From the NCBI GenBank assembly GCA_947367415.1, contig CANBEE010000105.1, positions 1-8,715 of the forward strand: a stretch of DNA of 8,715 nt. Reading direction: 5' to 3'. The DNA is from an uncultured Bacteroidales bacterium. Lineage in GTDB: Bacteria > Bacteroidota > Bacteroidia > Bacteroidales > Bacteroidaceae. Positions 1 through 6,815 of the stretch are shown here, piece by piece. The notes under the pieces are model-generated. The model worked only from the letters and a program-made list of their open reading frames with translations. It ran no database searches and was not told where the DNA came from. How positions within the stretch are numbered: the first letter of the stretch is position 1; each line of letters opens with the position of its first letter. The translations under genes and the position numbers were made by a program.

Positions 1-40
1 CATTTGCAGCGAGTGCAGCTCGTCTTCGCATTTGCGGATG

Positions 41-72
41 CAAAGATAGAGAGTTTTTGCGTAACTGACAAC
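41..72 (-). promoter_or_regulatory. Putative Bacteroidota promoter reading off the left edge
   Basis: On the minus strand GTTG (72-69) is followed by 20 bases and then TATCTTTG (48-41), a full match to the Bacteroidota -7 consensus TAnnTTTG with a TTG-core -33 element. It lies just beyond the 3' end of the AI-2E-family gene and points left, so the gene it serves is outside the window. Just downstream, TTTGC-atcc-GCAAA can form a 5-bp stem with a 4-base loop. An ATG at 31-29 opens a frame that stays open to the edge, but ten codons are too few to call a gene. Confidence 0.55.
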
Positions 73-94
73 TTTTTCGTATTCTTTTTATCTT

Positions 95-1231
95 TTATTC
101 CTCTTTTTCTTCCATAGGAGGTTCTAGAGCAGCCACTTGCTCGTGCGAATCAGCCTCCCGGGCTTCCTGTCTACGCAGGAACTGTCGGTAGTAGGAGAGT
201 ATGAGCGAGGTGGCAGGCAGGGCGATAATCATACCCACGAGACCAAGCAGACTACCCCAAATAGAGAGCGAGAGCAGGATGACTGCCGGGTGTAGCCCTA
301 TTGCCTTGTTCATGATACGGGGGATAAGGATGGTCTCCTGAATAATCTGCACTACCAGCATGACAATACCTGCAGCTATAAGTATCCACCAGAAGTTCTC
401 GCCCGTATTGGCAGCCTTCACTAAGGCGAGGAAAACCATCGGAACGATAGAGGTTATCTGCAAATAGGGGACGATGTTGAGCATACCTACAAATAGTCCA
501 AACCCGATAGCCATGGGGAAGTCGATGATAAGGAACCCTATGCTGAAAAGGATGCCTACGCAGAGTGCTATGAGCGACTGACCGCGGAAGTAGTTGCTCA
601 TACTCTCCTCCACATCGTTGCAAAGCGTGACAACACGCTCGCGATACTTCTCGGGAATGAGACGTATCCAGCCACGCTCCAAAGTCTCGTAATCGCTGAG
701 GATAAAGAAGATATACACCAGTACCATAAAAGCGGCAACGACACCACCTACGAGATTGAACGATTGGGATATCACATTCCACAATTTGGGTAGCATACCT
801 TTGACCAGTTCGCCGATACGCTCGGCCGAGAAATAGGCCTCGACCTGCCGCATATCGATATTTTCACGGATAAACTGGTTGACAACATCGGGGATAGTGC
901 TATTGCTGTTGCCAGAGGTCAGATAATTGGCCATGAGTTCCTTGAGCATTACCATCTCCTCCACAATAGGGGGTATCACGGCAAAGCATATACCTACTAT
1001 AATGCCGGTCACCAGCAACAATACGGTGAAGATGGAGAGTACCCGACTCTTGAACTTCAGTTTATATTGGAAGAACTTCACAATCGGATATACCAGATAG
1101 CAAAATAGCCAAGCGATGAGAAAAGGCAACAGCGCTCCGCTCAGTCGGCTTATGAGCATATAGGCGATGATGCATACACCGATTGCTATCAATCCCCGGA
1201 TGAAGCGATCAAAAGTTATTTCTTTGTTCAT
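95..1231 (-). CDS. AI-2E family transporter (UPF0118/PerM-like membrane protein)
   Basis: A 378-residue polytopic inner-membrane protein of the AI-2E transporter (PerM/YdiK-like) family. Members have been linked to autoinducer-2 export, Na+/H+ exchange or general permease roles, so the substrate here is unknown. Hydrophobic segments lie at about 10-48 (two helices), 62-88, 155-178, 217-240, 241-270, 280-300 and 310-345, with the usual large soluble loop between about 90 and 150. The conserved stretch GMLNIVPY (249-256) and the late GLHPAVILLSL segment (312-322) are typical of the family. The C-terminus is charged (ends MEEKEE). Length is normal. The start ATG lies 26 bases beyond the tdk stop with no promoter in between, so the two genes are probably co-transcribed. 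No T-tailed hairpin is visible after the stop. Confidence 0.9.
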   Translation of the reverse strand: MNKEITFDRFIRGLIAIGVCIIAYMLISRLSGALLPFLIAWLFCYLVYPIVKFFQYKLKFKSRVLSIFTVLLLVTGIIVGICFAVIPPIVEEMVMLKELMANYLTSGNSNSTIPDVVNQFIRENIDMRQVEAYFSAERIGELVKGMLPKLWNVISQSFNLVGGVVAAFMVLVYIFFILSDYETLERGWIRLIPEKYRERVVTLCNDVEESMSNYFRGQSLIALCVGILFSIGFLIIDFPMAIGFGLFVGMLNIVPYLQITSIVPMVFLALVKAANTGENFWWILIAAGIVMLVVQIIQETILIPRIMNKAIGLHPAVILLSLSIWGSLLGLVGMIIALPATSLILSYYRQFLRRQEAREADSHEQVAALEPPMEEKEE

Positions 1232-1257
1232 AACTCACAGCTATAAATTCGTATAAC

Positions 1258-1860
1258 TCAGCGAAGTTCTGCTTCCTTGCTTGCCATTGCTTTCTCGTAG
1301 CATACGCGGCACAGGGGTTCGTACTCCATCTTTTCGCCCAATAGCACGCGCTTGTCGTTATCAACCGTACGGTGCGATACGTAAGCCAGGTTACCGCAGC
1401 GCACACAGATGGCATGCACCTTGCTCACCTCATCGGCAATGGCCAATAAAGCGGGCATCGGGCCAAAGGGCACGCACTTGTAGTCCATATCAAGGCCAGC
1501 CACAATGACACGTACGCCTCTCTTCGCCAGCTCATTGCACACCTCGACAAGACCGTCATCGAAGAACTGTGCTTCATCGATGCCCACCACCTCGATATCG
1601 GTCGACAGCAGCAGTATGCTAGCCGATGAGTCGACAGGGGTGGAAGCAATAGAGTTGCTATCGTGCGACACAACCTCCTCAATGGAATAGCGTGTGTCGA
1701 TGGCAGGCTTGAATATCTCTACCCGTTGCCGTGCAAACTGAGCACGTTTCATGCGACGGATAAGTTCCTCGGTTTTGCCTGAAAACATTGACCCGCAAAT
1801 AACCTCAATACGTCCACGACGTTGTGTCTCTATCACTTTGTCTTCTGAGAAGTCTGCCAT
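1258..1860 (-). CDS. tdk: Thymidine kinase (type II)
   Basis: A 200-residue cytosolic enzyme that phosphorylates thymidine to dTMP with ATP in pyrimidine salvage. It has the type II (TK1-like) layout: P-loop GSMFSGKT (23-30), Walker B/catalytic segment IDEAQFF (94-100) with E96 as the expected general base, GLDMDY (122-127), and a structural zinc site made of C152, C155, C184 and C187. The thymidine-binding lasso lies between the two cysteine pairs. The start at 1860 (MADFSEDK) gives the usual family length. An in-frame ATG at 1917 would add 19 residues but lies inside the promoter, so it is rejected. The gene is divergent from rsmI and precedes the AI-2E-family gene by 26 bases. All catalytic and metal residues are present. 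Confidence 0.97.
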   Translation of the reverse strand: MADFSEDKVIETQRRGRIEVICGSMFSGKTEELIRRMKRAQFARQRVEIFKPAIDTRYSIEEVVSHDSNSIASTPVDSSASILLLSTDIEVVGIDEAQFFDDGLVEVCNELAKRGVRVIVAGLDMDYKCVPFGPMPALLAIADEVSKVHAICVRCGNLAYVSHRTVDNDKRVLLGEKMEYEPLCRVCYEKAMASKEAELR

Positions 1861-1886
1861 ATATATATTCTTTATTATTAATAGGA

Positions 1887-1918
1887 CAAAATTAGTGCAA
1901 AGCGAGCGAAAATACAAA
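1887..1918 (-). promoter_or_regulatory. Promoter of tdk
   Basis: On the minus strand TTTG (1918-1915), 20 bases, then TAATTTTG (1894-1887): a perfect match to the Bacteroidota -33/-7 pattern. The -7 element ends 26 bases before the chosen tdk ATG, giving a short leader of roughly 20 nucleotides. This placement supports the 1860 start over the upstream ATG at 1917. Confidence 0.75.
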
Positions 1919-1924
1919 GCAAGT

Positions 1925-1956
1925 TTTGTTTTTTTTCTCGGCTTACACTAACTTTG
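1925..1956 (+). promoter_or_regulatory. Promoter of rsmI
   Basis: On the plus strand TTTG (1925-1928), 20 bases, then TAACTTTG (1949-1956), again a perfect Bacteroidota -33/-7 match. It is back to back with the tdk promoter, the two -33 elements being 6 bases apart. Transcription should start near 1960-1963. That excludes the ATG at 1926, would make the ATG at 1968 almost leaderless, and leaves a leader of about 17-20 nucleotides for the ATG at 1980. Confidence 0.75.
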
Positions 1957-1979
1957 CAGTGGTTGATATGAACAAAACT

Positions 1980-2702
1980 ATGGCTACCGGACGATTATAT
2001 GTAGTGCCCACTCCCGTGGGAAACCTTGAGGATATGACATTCCGTGCAATCCGCGTGCTCAAGGAGGCCGACCTCATCTTGGCAGAAGACACACGCACAA
2101 GTGGAATCCTACTCAAGCATTATGAGATAAAGAACTCGCTCCAGTCGCACCATAAGTTCAATGAGCACAAGACCATAGAGCCTCTCGTGCAGCGTATGCT
2201 GGCGGGAGAGACTGTGGCGCTCGTCTCCGACGCAGGCACACCAGCCATCAGCGACCCCGGGTTCCTGCTTGTGCGCGAGTGTGTTCGCCATGGCATAGAG
2301 GTGCAGTGCTTGCCCGGTGCTACGGCCTTCGTTCCCGCCCTTGTATCATCAGGCCTGCCCAACGACCGCTTCTGCTTCGAAGGTTTCCTGCCTCAGAAGA
2401 AGGGCCGTCAGACGCGCCTCTTGGCCTTGCAAGCCGAGCATCGCACGATGATATTCTACGAGTCGCCCTACCGATTGGTAAAGACACTCGGCCAGTTTGC
2501 TGAATTCTTCGGTGCAGAGCGCGAGGTTGCTGTATGCCGAGAAATATCGAAACTGCATGAAGAGACCGTACGGGGTACCCTCACCGAGGTCATCGCCCAC
2601 TTTACAGCCACCGAGCCACGCGGCGAAATCGTGGTCATTCTGGCAGGATGCCCTGACTCTGACAACAAAAAGACTTCTGAAGAGAGAAAAAGCCGTAGCT
2701 AA
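1980..2702 (+). CDS. rsmI: 16S rRNA (cytidine(1402)-2'-O)-methyltransferase
   Basis: A 240-residue cytosolic SAM-dependent methyltransferase of the tetrapyrrole-methylase fold. RsmI adds the 2'-O-methyl to C1402 in the ribosomal decoding centre. Family motifs appear in order: VVPTPVGNLEDM (8-19), AEDTR (35-39), the glycine-rich SDAGTPAISDPG (83-94), LPGATA (111-116), FEGFLPQKKGR (133-143), ESPYR (161-165) and EISKLHEE (188-195). It lacks the small C-terminal domain that makes E. coli RsmI about 286 residues, which is usual in Bacteroidota; the tail is short and charged. The start at 1980 (MATGRLYVV) fits both the family N-terminus and the promoter; 1968 (MNKTMATG) is an in-frame alternative. 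The fusion gene begins 33 bases downstream, probably in the same transcript. Confidence 0.95.
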   Translation: MATGRLYVVPTPVGNLEDMTFRAIRVLKEADLILAEDTRTSGILLKHYEIKNSLQSHHKFNEHKTIEPLVQRMLAGETVALVSDAGTPAISDPGFLLVRECVRHGIEVQCLPGATAFVPALVSSGLPNDRFCFEGFLPQKKGRQTRLLALQAEHRTMIFYESPYRLVKTLGQFAEFFGAEREVAVCREISKLHEETVRGTLTEVIAHFTATEPRGEIVVILAGCPDSDNKKTSEERKSRS

Positions 2703-2735
2703 GAAGCTACCCCAAAACCAAGTTTTAGACATTAC

Positions 2736-4664
2736 ATGCTTATTCCTTTCCGACCTATTAGCGCAGCCGATGCCGAAGTGCTGCGTTCCTATACGATGCA
2801 GAGCAACTGCATGAACTGCGACATGAATGTAGCCAACGTCTACAGTTGGCAATTTCTTTACCATACCGAATATGCCGAGGTAGATGGTTTCCTGCTCCTG
2901 CGCTTCCTGCTCGATGGCCAGGTTACCTACATGAAGCCTATGGGCAAGGGCGACCTGCGCAGCATACTACAGCTACTCATCGCCGATGCTCGCAGCCTGG
3001 GCGACACGCTACGTATGGCTTGTGTATGCCCATGTGCCAGAGAGGTGATGGAAGAAGCTATGCCCGGAGCATTCACATTCACCACCAATCGCGACTCGGC
3101 AGACTACCTCTACCTACGCGAAAAGCTGGTAACACTCGCAGGCAAGAAGCTCCAGCCCAAGCGCAACCACATCAACAAGTTCAAGCGACTATATCCCGAT
3201 TACGAGTACCGTCCTCTCACCGCAGAGTTGGTCCCTGAATGCTTACGCTTGGCCGAGGAGTGGTGCCTCACGAATGATTGCCGCGAGCAACGCGCAGCCA
3301 TGGCCGAGCAACGCATGATGGCCTACGCCCTCAATCATATCGAGGAACTGCAAATCCTGGGAGGAACACTATTTGTAGAGGGCCGCATGGTAGCTTTCAC
3401 CTTTGGCGCTCGCATCAACAAGGATGCCTTCGACGTATGTGTGGAGAAGGCCGATACCAACTACGAAGGAGCCTATGCCATGATAAACAATGAGTTTGCA
3501 TCCCGCATTTCCGATGAGATCACCTATATTAATAGAGAGGAGGATCTTGGCCTAGAGGGACTACGCAAGGCCAAGCTGTCATATCAGCCCGACCTCATAC
3601 TGGACAAGATGACAGCCACACTCACCACCCAACCATCGGAAAGCGAAGAGGAGCGCCAGGTACGCTTCGAGACGCGCCACCTATGGGAGCGCTCCTTTGC
3701 CGACCCACGCGCCTTTATCGACCTCTACTTCCGTGAGAAGTACCGCACAGAACGCAACGAGGTCATTCAGCGTGACGGACGCGTAGTCGCAGCCCTGCAG
3801 AAACTCCCCTACCCCATGACTTATGGCGGCAACCTACTACCCGCATCCTATATTTCCGGGGCTTGTACCGACGAGGTTTACCGCCGTCGGGGTCTTATGG
3901 GCGAGCTGCTCAATCAGGCTCACCGTTCCATGCAGGCCGACGGCGCCCTCTTCAGCTTCCTCATACCCGCCACTCCCGAGCTCTTTGCCTACTATGCCAA
4001 GTTTGGCTATACACCCTGCTTCCGCTTCGGATGGAAGACGGTAAAGGCCGACGGCATGGTGCCCAATGACGGCTCGCTCATGGTCGATATCGTAGACCAA
4101 CCCAGCGACTGCCTCGCCTACCTCCGTACCAAGATGCAGGAGCGCCCCCTGTGTGTACAGCACCCTATAAGCGACCTCCGCGCCGTAGCCGACGACATGC
4201 GCCTCGCAGGCGACACGATGTGGGTGACTCGCCGTGGCGACAACACCGTAGCCTTGGCCATATGCCGCAACGAAACTGATGGCACTCTACTCCGCGAATG
4301 TGTCTATGACGACAAGGTGGCCCACGATGCACTCATCAATGCCATCGCCAGCCATTACGGCCGCACCGAACTGGATATGCTTGACACCACAGGCCACGAA
4401 GGAGACTTTTTCGGCATGGCGCGTATCATCCATGCTGAAGATATGCTTGGCGTCTACGCCCAGCTCCATCCCGAGCTATCACTTACCATGAGCGTTACCG
4501 ATGAATTGCTCACCGAGAACAATGGTCACTACCGTCTTGAGGGCGGGAAATGCCACCGTCTCACCGAGCCATGCCCCTCGGCCGAAGCTTACACCATCGC
4601 TCAGCTTACTCACCGACTACTCACAGAGGAGAATCCGCTGATGAGCCTGATGATGAACGACTGA
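2736..4664 (+). CDS. DUF2156 / Eis-like GNAT acetyltransferase fusion protein
   Basis: A 642-residue cytosolic protein made of two enzyme-like halves. Residues 1-295 are a Bacteroidota DUF2156 module (phosphatidylglycerol lysyltransferase C-terminal-like, itself a double GNAT fold), with VYSWQFLY (35-42), KRNHINKFK (142-150), AEEWC (173-177) and INREEDLGLEGLRKAKLSYQP (265-285). After a short acidic linker (297-307), residues 310-640 resemble Eis-type acetyltransferases: a GNAT domain with SYISGACTDEVYRRRGLMGELL (371-392), whose RRRG turn should bind acetyl-CoA, and YYAKFGY (419-425); a second GNAT-like region (about 437-562); and an SCP2-like end (about 565-640). Each half normally forms its own protein of about 300-340 residues. 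The frame is open throughout. No membrane segment is visible, unlike full MprF proteins. Acceptors of both halves are unknown. Probably co-transcribed with rsmI. Confidence 0.85.
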   Translation: MLIPFRPISAADAEVLRSYTMQSNCMNCDMNVANVYSWQFLYHTEYAEVDGFLLLRFLLDGQVTYMKPMGKGDLRSILQLLIADARSLGDTLRMACVCPCAREVMEEAMPGAFTFTTNRDSADYLYLREKLVTLAGKKLQPKRNHINKFKRLYPDYEYRPLTAELVPECLRLAEEWCLTNDCREQRAAMAEQRMMAYALNHIEELQILGGTLFVEGRMVAFTFGARINKDAFDVCVEKADTNYEGAYAMINNEFASRISDEITYINREEDLGLEGLRKAKLSYQPDLILDKMTATLTTQPSESEEERQVRFETRHLWERSFADPRAFIDLYFREKYRTERNEVIQRDGRVVAALQKLPYPMTYGGNLLPASYISGACTDEVYRRRGLMGELLNQAHRSMQADGALFSFLIPATPELFAYYAKFGYTPCFRFGWKTVKADGMVPNDGSLMVDIVDQPSDCLAYLRTKMQERPLCVQHPISDLRAVADDMRLAGDTMWVTRRGDNTVALAICRNETDGTLLRECVYDDKVAHDALINAIASHYGRTELDMLDTTGHEGDFFGMARIIHAEDMLGVYAQLHPELSLTMSVTDELLTENNGHYRLEGGKCHRLTEPCPSAEAYTIAQLTHRLLTEENPLMSLMMND

Positions 4665-4699
4665 CAAGCGTAGGTTACTGAGAGATACATACGACAAAA

Positions 4700-4729
4700 G
4701 AGGCCGGCCAAAACGAATTGGCCGGCCTC
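4700..4729. terminator. Bidirectional intrinsic terminator between converging genes
   Basis: A perfect 12-bp GC-rich inverted repeat (arms 4700-4711 and 4718-4729) closes a 6-base loop (AACGAA). It lies 35 bases after the plus-strand fusion gene stop and 21 bases after the minus-strand arabinofuranosidase stop. The tail read on the minus strand is TTTTGTCG, and on the plus strand ATATTTGTATT, so both transcripts could end here. The minus-strand tail is the more canonical. Confidence 0.85.
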
Positions 4730-4750
4730 ATATTTGTATTACACAATGTA

Positions 4751-6739
4751 TTACTTGCGTCCTTCAACCTTGAAGCGATACATAGCGAAGGTCTTGGCAG
4801 GCACGTTGGCTACATCAAGAGCAGCGCCATTGGCAGCCTTCACCTGAGGTACGATAGCGGTGGGGTTGTCAAGGGTGTTGTCGGCGTAGAGGTCATCAGA
4901 GTGGTAGGTGGTGACGTCTACCAACTGGGGCTTCTGGCTCTTCTTGAGGCCTGTGAAGTTGAGCTTCACCTCCTGTGCCTTGTCAGATACGTTGATAACC
5001 TTAACGATTACCTCTTTCTTGGCAGCATCCCATACGGCGCTGGCGAAGAGGCCATCCTGACCCTCATTACCTGCAAGGGGCTTGCCATTCTCTGTAGCCT
5101 TAAGCACGTGAGTACCTGTATTGTGGGCATACATCTGCTGCACGTAGTATGAGCATGAGCGTACTGAGCGGAGGTTGTCGTACCAGATGAGGTCGGGACG
5201 CCACTGCCAGCCGTCAACGTGAGCGAAGAGAGGGGCATAGGTAGCCATGTGTACGATATCGGCATTGCGCTCGAGGTTGGTCATAAAGGCTGCCTCAAGG
5301 AGTGAAGCGTTGAAGTGGTTCCACTTACGACCGTTGGCACCGTGGCAAGCATACTCACCGGCAAACACCTTGGGACCCTTGCGGTCGTAGTTGTCGTAGC
5401 GGTTGCCCTGGCTGAGGAACCAGCTCTCGGGACGGTAGAAGTGCTCGTCAACGAGGTCAACCTTGATGCGCTTCATCTCGGGCCACAAGTAGTCGAAGTC
5501 GCGACCTTCAGAGTTAGGACCAGATGAACCGATAATCTCAATTTCGGGATGAGCCTTGCGCAGACGCTCCACGAACTTCTCGAGGCGCACTACATACTCA
5601 GAGCCCCACTGCTCGTTACCCACACCAATGTACTTGAGGTTGAAGGGTTCGGGGTGACCCATCTCGGCACGAATCTTACCATACTCGGTAGTAACGTCGC
5701 CATTGGCAAACTCGATGAGATCAAGAGCGTCCTGGATATAGGGGTCGAGCTCATCAACTGCCACGTGAGCGTGCTCGCCATTGTTCTGATACTGGCATGA
5801 GAGACCTACATTCACTACGGGCAGAGGTTCAGCACCAATCTCCTCAGAAAGGAGGAAGTACTCGAAGAAGCCGAGGCCATAGGTTTGGAAGTAGTCGGGG
5901 AAGAAGCGATGGCGGAAGGTGTAGTGCCAACGGTTCTCATTGAGCGGACGGTTCTCCACGGGGCCGAGCGTGTTCTTCCAATTATAACGAGTGTCGAGGT
6001 CGGTACCCTCAACGATACATCCACCGGGGAAGCGGAAACAACCGGGCTTCATATCAGCAAGAGCCTCCATGAGGTCCTTACGCAAGCCACCCTTGCGGCC
6101 TTTCCAAGTGTCGACAGGGAAGAGTGAGATGTGCTCGAGGTCTACGGCATTGTTGCCGAGGAGGAAGATGCGGAGCTGTGCCTTAGGCTCAGTCATGGGC
6201 GACTTCACTACCACCTCGTACTGTTTCCACTCGCTACCCTCGATATTGATCTCGCGGCTGAGGAAGTCCTGACCCTCACGATTGGTGATGGGCTGAGCCA
6301 GCTCCATGCGGATGCGGGCATTCTTCTTGCCTTCAGGGACACGAGCATAGAAGGTAAAGCGATACTCCTTGTCTTTCTCTACACCGATACCGAAGAAGCC
6401 TTCGTTAAGAAGGGCTGTCCACTTATGTCCGTGGCCTGAGCTCTTGAGGCGTACGTAGTTGGGGTTACGGTCGAAGGGACCATCGTTTCTTACCTCCACA
6501 TTACCGGCAACCTGCCAGCCAGTGAAGGCATAGGGGAAATCGAAAGAGCGGTTCTTCACCAACTCGGCATACAGACCACCGTCGGCAGCGTAGTTGATGT
6601 CCTCGATAAACAGACCGTACATAGTCTTCTGAATGGGTGCACCATTCTTCTTCATCTCAACGGTGAGCTCATGGTTCTGAGCTGTTACCGAGAGTGCAAG
6701 CGCCGAAGCGGCGAATGCGGTCAAGATTGTTTTTCTCAT
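4751..6739 (-). CDS. Exported GH51 alpha-L-arabinofuranosidase
   Basis: A 662-residue secreted glycoside hydrolase that releases terminal arabinofuranose from arabinan, rhamnogalacturonan-I side chains or arabinoxylan. A signal peptide is clear (MRKTILTAF start, hydrophobic core, cleavage expected after SVTA at 20), so it acts in the periplasm or outside. An N-terminal strand region (about 24-66) is followed by a CBM4/9-like jelly-roll segment (about 70-207), the catalytic barrel with FRFPGGC (235-241), the acid/base glutamate in VGNEQWG (E376), DEHFY (431-435) and the likely nucleophile in FAGEYA (E462), then a C-terminal beta domain ending near 657. Domain order and length are usual for Bacteroidota GH51 enzymes. 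It follows the pectin esterase gene by 76 bases with no convincing promoter between, so co-transcription is likely. The exact substrate cannot be read from sequence; the neighbour favours pectin. Confidence 0.93.
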   Translation of the reverse strand: MRKTILTAFAASALALSVTAQNHELTVEMKKNGAPIQKTMYGLFIEDINYAADGGLYAELVKNRSFDFPYAFTGWQVAGNVEVRNDGPFDRNPNYVRLKSSGHGHKWTALLNEGFFGIGVEKDKEYRFTFYARVPEGKKNARIRMELAQPITNREGQDFLSREINIEGSEWKQYEVVVKSPMTEPKAQLRIFLLGNNAVDLEHISLFPVDTWKGRKGGLRKDLMEALADMKPGCFRFPGGCIVEGTDLDTRYNWKNTLGPVENRPLNENRWHYTFRHRFFPDYFQTYGLGFFEYFLLSEEIGAEPLPVVNVGLSCQYQNNGEHAHVAVDELDPYIQDALDLIEFANGDVTTEYGKIRAEMGHPEPFNLKYIGVGNEQWGSEYVVRLEKFVERLRKAHPEIEIIGSSGPNSEGRDFDYLWPEMKRIKVDLVDEHFYRPESWFLSQGNRYDNYDRKGPKVFAGEYACHGANGRKWNHFNASLLEAAFMTNLERNADIVHMATYAPLFAHVDGWQWRPDLIWYDNLRSVRSCSYYVQQMYAHNTGTHVLKATENGKPLAGNEGQDGLFASAVWDAAKKEVIVKVINVSDKAQEVKLNFTGLKKSQKPQLVDVTTYHSDDLYADNTLDNPTAIVPQVKAANGAALDVANVPAKTFAMYRFKVEGRK

Positions 6740-6815
6740 GTGTTACTTTGTTTTTATGGTGAATAAATTAATGGCTATTATAGGTGATTAAAGGTAATTA
6801 GGGATGGGGCGATTG

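Noticed and set aside
1..31. A minus-strand gene starting at the ATG at 31
   Set aside because: Only ten codons are visible and the composition is not diagnostic; kept as a note under the promoter.
1861..1917. Upstream ATG extending thymidine kinase by 19 residues
   Set aside because: The extension runs through the promoter -7 and -33 elements, and the family start fits the ATG at 1860.
1926..1979. Upstream ATGs (1926 and 1968) extending RsmI by 18 or 4 residues
   Set aside because: 1926 lies inside the promoter. 1968 would leave almost no leader. The family N-terminus aligns best with 1980, though 1968 is not excluded.
2695..2710. Hairpin GTAGCT-aaga-AGCTAC over the rsmI stop codon
   Set aside because: Only six pairs with no T-run after it, in a 33-base gap between co-directional genes. 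Too weak to call a terminator or regulatory element.
6789..6796. TACCTTTA on the minus strand as a promoter for the arabinofuranosidase gene
   Set aside because: It misses the last G of the -7 consensus and has no TTG element 20 bases upstream. Read-through from the esterase gene is the simpler explanation for the 76-base gap.
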